Notes under the pieces: model-generated
Database searches by the model: none
The model's input: the letters and a program-made list of their open reading frames with translations, nothing else
What the model was told of the DNA's origin: nothing
Shown here: positions 1 to 6,924 of the stretch, one piece after another
Layout: each line of letters starts with the position of its first letter
Position numbering within the stretch: position 1 is the first letter of the stretch
Source of the DNA: a virus
Length of the DNA stretch: 24,977 bases
Direction: 5' to 3' (one strand)
IMG/VR virus record: IMGVR_UViG_3300044703_000147
Coordinates: 1 to 24,977 of that record
Position numbers and translations under genes: made by a program

Positions 1-24
1 ATGCGGCCGATGGAAGTTCTGAAC

Positions 25-228
25 ATGACGTTCGCCGGGGTCACCGTTCAAACGTGGATATGGATTGCTATCGCAGCATGGGTGATCCACCGCGTGATCA
101 ATGCCGTGAGGGAGCATCGGCAAACGAAGCGCCAGCTAGACCACGCGCGGAAGGATTTCGAGGCGCGCCATCGGTGGCAACCGCGCATGATCAATGGTGT
201 TGACTGCGGCGAGTGGGTTGAGAAGTAG
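25..228 (+). CDS. Small single-pass membrane protein, unknown function
   Basis: This 67-aa protein begins with a hydrophobic segment (about residues 8-24, rich in Trp, Ile and Ala) that should cross the membrane once. A basic, charged tail rich in Arg, Lys and His follows and is probably cytoplasmic. I chose the ATG at 25 because a GGAAG sequence sits 9 nt upstream; in-frame ATGs at 1 and 10 are also open, and the frame could extend left of the window. Small proteins of this shape are common in phages and mobile islands (holin-like, spanin-like or superinfection proteins), but nothing here identifies the function. It lies at the left edge of element 1, with a minus-strand gene next. Confidence 0.5.
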   Translation: MTFAGVTVQTWIWIAIAAWVIHRVINAVREHRQTKRQLDHARKDFEARHRWQPRMINGVDCGEWVEK

Positions 229-354
229 GGAGGGCTGCCACGTAAAAATGGGTCCCCTTTCGGGTCTGAATTTCCAGAAACACCCCGCCACCCCATTTCA
301 AAAATGCCGAGTAAAGCCTGAGCAGAAGCTTGGCTCACAGCAGCAGTGTCTTTG

Positions 355-765
355 CTACGAGATGGAAGCTTTCGCCTTCATGGCACCGAAGGCGTCACCA
401 AGCGCTTTCAGTAGCGCCTCTCTGTCCTCGTAGTCCTTGTCGCTCCACCTATCTTCAGGCTTGTGGCTCAGACGAAACGCTATTGCGAATGCTTCCTCCA
501 GCGTTTTCTCTATCTGCTTCCCAAACACCAATGTGGAAAGCTGGTATGCGTCGCGAACGCTCGCCACGGTCTCATCTCTGATCGCGCCATGGATTTGAAT
601 GTCGTACAGCGCCGCGCGTAGGTGGTCGATCACCTCGCGTCTTGCGTTCAGCAGGGAAGTCTTGCGGGACTGAAGGAGGGCAAAGAGCGAAACTCCAAGT
701 GCACAAGCGGATACGAATAGCGCCACCAGCGGGACGGCGGTGAGGACTCCGCTGAAGTCTGTCAA
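355..765 (-). CDS. Membrane-anchored protein of unknown function
   Basis: The 136-aa product has an N-terminal hydrophobic stretch (about residues 8-31) that looks like a membrane anchor. A soluble, mostly helical, charged domain follows, with many Glu, Asp and Arg residues. The start is a TTG, supported by a GGGAGGG purine tract a few bases upstream. It stands alone on the minus strand between plus-strand genes, so it probably has its own promoter. I do not recognise the family. An anchor plus a cytoplasmic helical domain is compatible with a sensor, an exclusion protein or a defence accessory, but the sequence does not choose among these. Confidence 0.5.
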   Translation of the reverse strand: MTDFSGVLTAVPLVALFVSACALGVSLFALLQSRKTSLLNARREVIDHLRAALYDIQIHGAIRDETVASVRDAYQLSTLVFGKQIEKTLEEAFAIAFRLSHKPEDRWSDKDYEDREALLKALGDAFGAMKAKASIS

Positions 766-890
766 CCGACCCTCCCCAACGTATTCCAGTTCGTACGCGT
801 TTCTGCTTTAGCACACCTTGCGAGACGGTAGCGTACAGCCGCAATCCCTAGCGGCTTGCCATCCTCGCGACTCAGCGGCGGAATTAGGTC

Positions 891-1379
891 ATGCCAGCCT
901 ACCCACCGCCGCGCCGGTTGAAGACCGACAACATCAAGCGATGGCTCGCGCAAAGCACTGCGGAGCGCCTAGTTGCTTCGCTGGCGCTGGTACGCGGTAA
1001 GTCCGGTATGTGGCCTGAGAACGATCCTGAAGCGCACGCGGCCTATCTGCGGAGCCTGATGGACGATCCGCGCCTACGTCGCACGCGCGCCGAACGCATC
1101 CCGGCTGATCATCCTGACGCGACCCTGCGGCTAGATCGGTGCGTTACCACTCGCGTGACGGTGGCCTGTGAGAATTGCCGAGCATCGGCAGTGTATGCGG
1201 TTGATGATTTGTGCGCCTCGTTCGGCGGCGACCACAATGTCACACGCCTGCCTGCTTACCTGTTGCCATGCGCTAGCAAGCGTGACCGTCGAGAGGGGGC
1301 ATGCCACCTACGAGTGGTCCCGGGTGGCCATGACGAAAACGTCCAGACGGTTGAAAGAGCGAAGGGGGCGGTGTCTTAG
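891..1379 (+). CDS. Hypothetical protein with a putative zinc-binding Cys cluster
   Basis: This 162-aa protein has a basic, Arg-rich N-terminal half. Its C-terminal half carries Cys93-x2-Cys96, then Cys127 and Cys138 at the end of a segment with conserved-looking Gly, Leu and Pro residues. Four cysteines in this order suggest a small zinc ribbon, which would fit nucleic-acid or protein binding. The start at 891 has a weak GGAATTAGG upstream. Its 3' end overlaps by 4 nt, tail to tail, with the minus-strand gene ending at 1376. The family is not recognised; the zinc-binding idea is inferred from cysteine spacing alone. Confidence 0.5.
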   Translation: MPAYPPPRRLKTDNIKRWLAQSTAERLVASLALVRGKSGMWPENDPEAHAAYLRSLMDDPRLRRTRAERIPADHPDATLRLDRCVTTRVTVACENCRASAVYAVDDLCASFGGDHNVTRLPAYLLPCASKRDRREGACHLRVVPGGHDENVQTVERAKGAVS

Positions 1380-1693
1380 GTTTGCGTCAGCACCTGACCG
1401 TGAGCGGCAACACTGTGCTGAGCCGCTTTCTTGGCGATGACGTTCCGATACGCTTGGGCAATGATGCCGCACGGATATTTGCCCACCATGCCACGATGAC
1501 CAGCCGCCGTTGACGACCGTACCCGGCGGTTCTTCTTTCCAAAAATCTCTGCGTACAACCGCGTGGCCTCCAAGCCAACGCTCGTGACTGTCGAGCGATC
1601 CCATTGCTCGCCCCCGAGCTTCATGAATTGTTGCGTGGTGAACAACGCACCCCGGCAGCGTGGAAAGTCTTTGCAGATAGCCTCAGCAGACAT
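1376..1693 (-). CDS. Hypothetical protein, unknown function
   Basis: A 105-aa, basic, probably soluble protein with no membrane segment or motif that I recognise. The ATG at 1693 is preferred because an AGG-containing purine stretch lies just upstream. An alternative upstream non-ATG start at 1726 would add 11 residues. It converges with the 891-1379 gene with a 4-nt overlap. Its 5' side faces the 270-nt regulatory-looking gap in front of the next plus-strand operon, so the two divergent units may share control sequences. Function unknown. Confidence 0.4.
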   Translation of the reverse strand: MSAEAICKDFPRCRGALFTTQQFMKLGGEQWDRSTVTSVGLEATRLYAEIFGKKNRRVRSSTAAGHRGMVGKYPCGIIAQAYRNVIAKKAAQHSVAAHGQVLTQT

Positions 1694-1962
1694 GGAACCT
1701 ATCCGGGATAACTTCACTTTGAACAACCATACGAAGTCTATACAGTTGCAGCCCCATCTAATGAGGGTAATTTATCGATAAGTCAATGCCTTAGTAAAAA
1801 ATGAAGGTACTATACAGGGAAGCGGCACTTTTTTCCTAAATGCTCTCTTGGGGCTGCATACGCCGCTGAGCACACTGCCGTGCCAAAGATACATTGGCCG
1901 GTCCACCAACGCGGACGGTCATAGCTAACCGCTCTGCGCCCACATCCAAGCAAAGGACATGC
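1694..1962. promoter_or_regulatory. Divergent intergenic region with palindrome and inverted repeat
   Basis: This gene-free gap lies between the minus-strand gene at 1376-1693 and the plus-strand operon starting at 1963. It contains a perfect 10-bp palindrome TTATCGATAA at 1772-1781, and a perfect 10-bp inverted repeat with one arm TGCAGCCCCA at 1747-1756 and the other at 1849-1858. The octamer CTATACAG occurs twice, near 1738 and 1810, and could hold -10 elements. The layout fits a divergent promoter region with operator sites. No -35/-10 pair is good enough to name a start point. Confidence 0.4.
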
Positions 1963-2055
1963 ATGTCTACCGTCACTGCCTGCCGGAACTACATCCGGCA
2001 GTTCCTCAATCGACTACGCGTTAACAAGCTCAACCAGTTGGTGGCCGCACGCTGA
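1963..2055 (+). CDS. 30-aa basic peptide, translationally coupled to the next gene
   Basis: A very short open frame encodes a basic, amphipathic 30-aa peptide (two Asn-rich, Arg-rich helical turns). The ribosome binding site is good: AAGGA at 1953-1957, 5 nt before the ATG. Its TGA overlaps the ATG of the 561-aa gene in a TGATG arrangement, a classic sign of termination-reinitiation coupling. The larger gene has no convincing Shine-Dalgarno of its own directly upstream of 2055, so this peptide gene may be what delivers ribosomes to it. It may be a functional micro-protein or simply a coupling leader. Confidence 0.55.
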   Translation: MSTVTACRNYIRQFLNRLRVNKLNQLVAAR

Positions 2056-3740
2056 TGCCGATCTACACGATACAAACCCCTACGGGTCAGAAGCTGGATA
2101 TCGAAGCTGCTGATGAACAATCAGCCCTACGCGGTGCCCAGCAATGGCACGCGCAGAACGGAAGTTCACCGCAGTCACAGCCGGTAGCAAAGCCGTCCCG
2201 CGCTCCCGACTACGACTTCAGTGGTGCGCGTCAGGCCGGATACTCTGACGACGAAATCCTCAACCACGTGTCGCCAAAGTTCTCCAGCGTGTTCGACATC
2301 GCTGGTGCTCAAAAGGCTGGCTACTCGCCTACAGAAATCGTTGACCAGCTTGCGAAGCGCCATACTCAGCAGACGCAATCGGCCGACACGCGCAACGCTG
2401 GTTCTCCCGACGCGGAAACTCTCGACTACCTATCGCAAGGCAAGCCGCTGGCAGATGCGCCGAGCGTACTGAGCGGTGGTCTACAGCCAGCTAAGCCACC
2501 AAACACTCCCACGAGCCTCACCGACAAGGCACAGGCCCTATGGGACAACCCAACCAAGCAAGTCCCCGGCCAGGTTTCGTTGCCGGTGATTGGCAGGCCG
2601 TCAATCGTCGGAGCCATCAAGAGCCTGCTTGGCATGGCACAGAGCGGCGCTACAGCGCCCGGTGATGCCTTAGCTGGCAAGCTCGATCCGTCTAGCGACG
2701 AGGCTATCAAGCGCGCTGCCAATCTCGCGATGACCGCTTCGTTGATCAACGGCGCGCCAGTAACCGGCCGGTTGGCTACTGTTGCACCACCGGCAGTCAC
2801 CAATGATGCCCTACGTGCTGCGGCTGATGCAGGCTACAACGCGGTGCGTTCCTCGCCTGTGGAGTTGAAGCCTTCCGCACTCCAGCGGTTCGCTTTCGAG
2901 ACACAGCAGAAGTTGGAGGAAGCCGGGCTGGGCGCACGGTTAGCGCCGGGCACTCACGCTATCCTCGGTGACATGGCGGCTGCACCAGCGGGAGCGACGA
3001 TTACCGCCAAGAACCTTGAGGCCATCCGGCAAACCTTGGGCAACGCTGCGAAGCAGGCGTCCAGCAATGAGGCGCGCGCCGCCAACACCGCACTGTCTGA
3101 CTTCAAGGGTTACTACGGTGCCCTCCCGATGAAGGATGTTGCCCGTGGGACTGCTGAGGAAGTGCAGGCGCTCGGCAAGGCGTGGCGTGATGCGAATGCG
3201 AACTATGCCGCGTTGAAGCGCGCCGAGATGCTGGAAGGCAAGGTCGAAACTGCCGACCTAAACGCTGCGGCATCACGTTCCGGGCTGACCAGCGGTGAGG
3301 CTATACGGTCGCAAGTGAAGAACGTGCTCAACAGTGAGCGCCTTCAGAAGGGCTTCTCCGAAGCTGAACGTGCCCGCATGGACAAGATTGTTAGCGGTGG
3401 ATCGTTTGCCAACTTGCTGAACGAAGTTGGAAGCCTCGCAGCCGGTGGCGGTGGCCACCTCGGTGTACTCACGTCAGGTGCTGCGTCATCGTTTGCAACG
3501 GGAGGGGTGCATGGGTTTGCAATTCCGCTCGCTGGCCTTGGATTGAAGAAGATCAGTAGTGAAGCGCAAGCGCGCGCCATGTCAGATCTTTTGCGGGCGG
3601 TGCGAATGCGGTCAGCACTTGGTGCTGCGTCTCAGCCTACCGTGAGGGTTATGCAGGGACGTGCCTTTGGTCCCGCCGAGATAACAGCGGCACTAACCGC
3701 CGCTCGTGTCCCACCGCTTGGCCAAGGCGTTCAACGGTAA
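2055..3740 (+). CDS. Putative phage DNA-ejection / internal virion-like protein
   Basis: The 561-aa product opens with a short beta-type domain (about residues 2-36), a pattern common at the N-terminus of phage virion and injection proteins. Two copies of a helical repeat follow, at about 54-71 and 80-98 (consensus D-x-x-G-A-x-x-A-G-Y-S-x-x-E-I), which I associate with phage internal virion proteins. A Pro/Ser-rich linker leads to a long alanine-rich helical body. Around residues 455-510 a Gly/Ala/Ser-rich, weakly hydrophobic stretch could insert into membranes, as ejection proteins do. There is no lysozyme or transglycosylase active site. The start is fixed by the TGATG overlap with the 30-aa gene. 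The role as an ejection or structural protein is inference from pattern; no other virion gene is present in this element. Confidence 0.5.
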   Translation: MPIYTIQTPTGQKLDIEAADEQSALRGAQQWHAQNGSSPQSQPVAKPSRAPDYDFSGARQAGYSDDEILNHVSPKFSSVFDIAGAQKAGYSPTEIVDQLAKRHTQQTQSADTRNAGSPDAETLDYLSQGKPLADAPSVLSGGLQPAKPPNTPTSLTDKAQALWDNPTKQVPGQVSLPVIGRPSIVGAIKSLLGMAQSGATAPGDALAGKLDPSSDEAIKRAANLAMTASLINGAPVTGRLATVAPPAVTNDALRAAADAGYNAVRSSPVELKPSALQRFAFETQQKLEEAGLGARLAPGTHAILGDMAAAPAGATITAKNLEAIRQTLGNAAKQASSNEARAANTALSDFKGYYGALPMKDVARGTAEEVQALGKAWRDANANYAALKRAEMLEGKVETADLNAAASRSGLTSGEAIRSQVKNVLNSERLQKGFSEAERARMDKIVSGGSFANLLNEVGSLAAGGGGHLGVLTSGAASSFATGGVHGFAIPLAGLGLKKISSEAQARAMSDLLRAVRMRSALGAASQPTVRVMQGRAFGPAEITAALTAARVPPLGQGVQR

Positions 3741-3878
3741 CTGAAGTTCACCGTGCGGTGCATCGCGGGGATTTTGAGCCTCCGAGTTAGCGGCTGATTC
3801 CTGCGGTCACCACCTCCCCCTATTCCCGACAATCAACAACTCACGAAAACAGCCGCTATTGCGGCCATCAGGAGAACT
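3741..3878. other. Intergenic gap before the helicase-like gene
   Basis: A 138-nt spacer between two plus-strand genes. It contains a small GC hairpin (CACC-GTGC-GGTG) soon after the stop codon, without a T-run. At its end there is an AGGAGA ribosome binding site 5 nt or so before the ATG at 3879. No promoter could be assigned. Confidence 0.35.
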
Positions 3879-5849
3879 ATGACTACGCTACCCGACCGTG
3901 CGGTCCTTCGCGCGGCCTACGATGCTGCAATCCGTGAGATTGATAGCGATCGTGAGCAGCCGATGCTCACCACCGATTTCTACATGCGGATTGGAGACAG
4001 CCTGTTTGATGTCTGTTACCGCGCTCTAGGCGACTCTTGCGAAGCTCAGGACGCGCCTCTCGGCAAGAGCAAGCCCGCAACCCTTCATGTGGTTTCCGCG
4101 CCTGCCGGTGCTGGCAAGACATCTTTCAGTCAGGCGTTCATCGCGGCACTCGTGCGCCACGGTGAGACTAATCCTGACGCGCCCTATGGCTGCGTGTTCG
4201 TGGTCGACCAAATCACCAAAGCCGAACAGATGTATCAGGAGCTTTCAAAGCTACTGCCCGGCAAGGTCGCGATTTGGACCAATGACCACGATGCGAGCAG
4301 GCAATCAGAGAAGCAGCGCGAGAAAGCGAAGGTGCCCAACCCTTCCGCTCGTCACGACGTTGACGACCTACGGCTCTATCCGGTGGCGATTGTGACCCAC
4401 GCGTTCTACAGCGGAACGCGCGGTCATAAGGCAAAAAGCGTATCTCACCTGACACGGTTCGTTCCTCGCGCCCTAACCATCGTGGACGAACAGCCGTCCC
4501 AAGTTGAAATCCACGCGGTGACGTACTCACAGATGGTGCGCGTTTGGGAAGGTGTAGCCGAAGACACGACGCTCACAGAAGATGACAAGCTGCCGGTGCT
4601 TGAGCTTGATTGCTTCATGGCCGGTCGCACCGCTGCCATCGGTGAACTTGAGAAGCCATCGGACAACGCGGACGCATGGGCTGCGGCGAAGAACCTGCAA
4701 TGGTTCACGACGAAGCAGGCATCAGACTACGCCCGCTCTAAGCGCCAAGAGATACCGTACATCGCTGAAGTGTTCGCGTTCGCAAAAACACTGGCCAATG
4801 GCTACGCCTTCGTTGCTCGCGGTGCTGGAGGCAAAGGCGCACCGCAGTTCATCGGGTACGAATGGAACCTGATGCGCACTCCCGGTATGGTGCTGCTGGA
4901 TGCCACCGCAGACATTGACGGCGTAATGCACCTTTGTCCTTGGCGAGAGATGCAGGAGATGCCAACCGCTCGCTACGACAATCTCAGCATCGTGCATGTC
5001 CCTTCGGTGACACGCGAGCGCCTTACCACGTTCCTCAAGCTTGCGAAGAACCGTAGGACTTACGTCGATCACATGGTGGGCGTGATCAAGGACCATATGG
5101 AGCCGGGACAGCGAGGGCTTGTGGTTTGCAAGAAGCGGCTCATTGACGATGAAGCGTTTCCAGAAGGTGCCATCGGTAGCTCACCGCAGGACTACAGTTG
5201 GGATATTGAGGGCCGCTACATCGCAATCACGCATTGGGGTGTCGGTATCGGTGCGAACCATTGGAAAGATGCTGACGCGGTGTTCCTGTTCGATGAGTTC
5301 TACATTCCCCGCCGTGTGGCCATTGCGAATGCTCAGGGGCTTCAGGAACACAAAGCCACTGAAGGCGCTCTGGCTCTCATGACCACACAGAACAGTAAGG
5401 CGTCTGCTGTGGACGCTGTATGGGAAGGTCATGTCCTACGGTGGAACAAGCAGATGGCATTGCGTGGTCGCGGTCGCTGCTTCGACCAACATGGTGTGTG
5501 CGGTAAGCAGAAGCTGGTCTGTACAGGTGACGTTGAGCGGCTGCTGGCCAACAAGGACCGTCTATTTCCAGGTGCAACAGTCAGCATGTCCACCACTGAG
5601 GACGTGCAGCAAACCTACGCTCAGAAGCTCTACACGTTGCTGAGTGCTGAAGGACTACCCAACACCATTTCCACAAAATGGATCGGTCAGCAGCTTCACA
5701 AACCGTGGCGTGACGTAGGCAAGAACCTGATGCAGGACCACGGTGTACAGCAGGCCATAGCAAGCCTTGGGTGGCGTTATGTGTCCAAGCGCGGTCGCGG
5801 TGGTTCAATCTTCGAGCGGATAGCCACCACCGTTCCTATTGCAGCCTAA
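3879..5849 (+). CDS. SF2 helicase-like ATPase, probable replication protein of element 1
   Basis: This 656-aa protein shows helicase motifs in order: Walker A APAGAGKT at about 74-81; a VTHAFY segment near 172 (motif Ib-like); Walker B IVDEQ at about 201-205; LLDATAD at 339-345, resembling motif III; a conserved-looking HWGVGIGAN at 452-460; and QMALRGRGR at 525-533, resembling the arginine-finger motif VI. The last 120 residues look like a separate DNA-binding domain with a basic end. A strong AGGAG precedes the ATG. The likely role is ATP-driven unwinding at the element's origin or during replication. The structured region at 5864-6400 directly downstream could be its target or a co-transcribed RNA. 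Assignment to a named helicase family was not possible by eye. Confidence 0.6.
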   Translation: MTTLPDRAVLRAAYDAAIREIDSDREQPMLTTDFYMRIGDSLFDVCYRALGDSCEAQDAPLGKSKPATLHVVSAPAGAGKTSFSQAFIAALVRHGETNPDAPYGCVFVVDQITKAEQMYQELSKLLPGKVAIWTNDHDASRQSEKQREKAKVPNPSARHDVDDLRLYPVAIVTHAFYSGTRGHKAKSVSHLTRFVPRALTIVDEQPSQVEIHAVTYSQMVRVWEGVAEDTTLTEDDKLPVLELDCFMAGRTAAIGELEKPSDNADAWAAAKNLQWFTTKQASDYARSKRQEIPYIAEVFAFAKTLANGYAFVARGAGGKGAPQFIGYEWNLMRTPGMVLLDATADIDGVMHLCPWREMQEMPTARYDNLSIVHVPSVTRERLTTFLKLAKNRRTYVDHMVGVIKDHMEPGQRGLVVCKKRLIDDEAFPEGAIGSSPQDYSWDIEGRYIAITHWGVGIGANHWKDADAVFLFDEFYIPRRVAIANAQGLQEHKATEGALALMTTQNSKASAVDAVWEGHVLRWNKQMALRGRGRCFDQHGVCGKQKLVCTGDVERLLANKDRLFPGATVSMSTTEDVQQTYAQKLYTLLSAEGLPNTISTKWIGQQLHKPWRDVGKNLMQDHGVQQAIASLGWRYVSKRGRGGSIFERIATTVPIAA

Positions 5850-6003
5850 CGGTTGGCTACAGGCTGATCACAATCACGATCAACATCGTTGTGGTCAGCT
5901 AGGGAAACCTAGGTCCACTTCGGCTCTCACCAAACAGCATCACCATCATGGTGGTGGTTTGTGGAACACCGAAGGTAGCCTAGGTCTCTCCTGTCGGTCG
6001 TTT

Positions 6004-6054
6004 AATGCGCTGAAAGCCCAAAGGTAGGGTCTCTCTTTGGAGAAACAGTGCATT
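6004..6054 (+). repeat. Structured repeat motif, copy 1
   Basis: The first 24 nt (6004-6027) match copy 2 at 6118-6141 with a single difference. The 8-nt arm AATGCGCT pairs with AGTGCATT at 6047-6054 through one G-U pair. Between the arms lies the invariant GAAAGCCCAAAGGTAG, then a small TCTC-TTTG-GAGA hairpin. Confidence 0.6.
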
Positions 6055-6117
6055 CAGGCGTGGAGGCGGCGGTTGCCAGAGGCTCACCAATGGTGGCCGC
6101 TGGTTTCCACCGTGAGG

Positions 6118-6168
6118 AATGCACTGAAAGCCCAAAGGTAGCTCTACTCTATGGACTTCGAGTGCATT
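6118..6168 (+). repeat. Structured repeat motif, copy 2
   Basis: The arm AATGCACT (6118-6125) pairs perfectly with AGTGCATT (6161-6168). The single base that differs from copy 1 turns a G-U pair into an A-U pair, so pairing is kept. The internal AAAGCCCAAAGGTAG is identical to copy 1, while the loop part differs. Its 5' arm, extended to 6117-6126, can also pair for 10 bp with 6046-6055 of copy 1. Confidence 0.6.
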
Positions 6169-6410
6169 AACCGGCCGACGTTGCGTTCGCCGGGCGGACT
6201 GTCCAGCAATAACATAGACTGAAAGTAGGCCAGCCGCTGCCAATGCACTGCGGTTTGCATATGGTAAGCCACCGGAGAACATTCGGCGCGCAACTGACGC
6301 TGACCTTCGATCACGCTCCGTCCCACAACAATAGACACCGCTACTGGTGGCCTAGCCTGTGGTGGGAAGCAGAGGTTTAACCCCCTGCCTCCCTATGGCC
6401 CGAATGGGAG

Positions 6411-6689
6411 CTAGTCCCGCCCCTCACCTTCGTCAACGTACACCTTCCGCCACTTGCGCCTTTGCTTCGGTGGGATGTCCTCAGCGCGGATTTGGTCAAA
6501 CACCTCATCGACCGTGATCCCGGCAGCGGGTGCCAGATCATCGAGCAGCGCTAGATCATCATCCGCTTGCCGCGTCATCAGTTCACCAGTGTGCACGCGG
6601 GTCATGCAAGCCTTCGCGTAGGCCACTAGCCGTTGCTTGGCCTGCTCCCTCTCGAATTGCGCAAGTCGTTTCTCTTGATCAATGACCAC
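6411..6689 (-). CDS. Small charged helical protein, unknown function
   Basis: A 92-aa protein with a charged helical N-terminus (Glu, Lys, Arg and Gln-rich), an acidic middle (three Asp in a row near residue 44) and a basic Arg/Lys cluster near 76-82. The only plausible start in frame is the GTG at 6689, with a weak GGGAAG directly upstream; a stop codon (TAA near 6724) closes the frame further up. It is downstream of int1 but separated from it and reads in the same direction toward the structured region. It may be a small DNA-binding or regulatory protein of the element, but I do not recognise it. Confidence 0.45.
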   Translation of the reverse strand: MVIDQEKRLAQFEREQAKQRLVAYAKACMTRVHTGELMTRQADDDLALLDDLAPAAGITVDEVFDQIRAEDIPPKQRRKWRKVYVDEGEGRD

Positions 6690-6924
6690 TTCCCAACCCC
6701 TTTCGTCTTGGCCGAGGGTTTAGCGAGTGCATGCTCCTCGGCCGTAGAGACATGCCGCTGTTCGGGGCTAGTGGTCCGTGGAGTCGGCGGCAACATTATT
6801 GTTTCAGTGACAATCACCGGATGGATCGCAGTTGGTGTCTCGAAATCAGTAGCGACAGAAACCCCCGTCAAATGACGACAAAAGGAAGTACGGCATACAA
6901 GCGGCAACTGTCGCCGAAGGATAA
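6690..6924. other. Gap with a doubtful minus-strand open frame
   Basis: No confident gene lies here. A minus-strand frame runs from 6907 to 6626 and overlaps the 92-aa gene by 64 nt in the -1 frame relative to it. It has no good ribosome binding site and starts at TTG, or at an internal ATG near 6796. Its Ser/Thr/Pro/Lys-rich product resembles a linker. It might be the N-terminal part of a frameshifted longer gene, but no convincing slippery heptamer is visible. Confidence 0.3.

Larger units (their letters stand above)
5864..6400 (+). ncRNA. Candidate large structured RNA or structured replication origin
   Basis: This gene-free stretch directly downstream of the helicase-like gene is packed with helices. 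Hairpin A (5864-5898) has a 10-bp stem with one G-U pair plus an inner 4-bp stem. Hairpin B (5907-5985) is a nearly continuous rod: 7 bp, a G-U, a 3x3 internal loop, 6 bp, then CAAAC/GTTTG and a terminal CATCACC/GGTGGTG stem. A duplicated motif follows (6004-6054 and 6118-6168). A further stem, TGCCAATGCA with TGCATATGGTA, lies around 6238-6267. TAGGCCA near 6227 can pair with TGGCCTA near 6348, enclosing a last domain. G-U pairs point to structure at RNA level, and the plus strand is the likely sense because the upstream gene reads into it. A single-strand or iteron-type origin is the main alternative. No known RNA family was recognised. Confidence 0.45.

Noticed and set aside
1801-1825. T7-like phage promoter around ACTATACAGGGAAG
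   Set aside because: Only a partial likeness to the T7 consensus, a single good copy, and no phage RNA polymerase gene in view.
6626-6907. 93-codon minus-strand open frame overlapping the 92-aa gene
   Set aside because: Weak start, no good ribosome binding site, linker-like composition and 64-nt overlap; kept only as a note on the gap.
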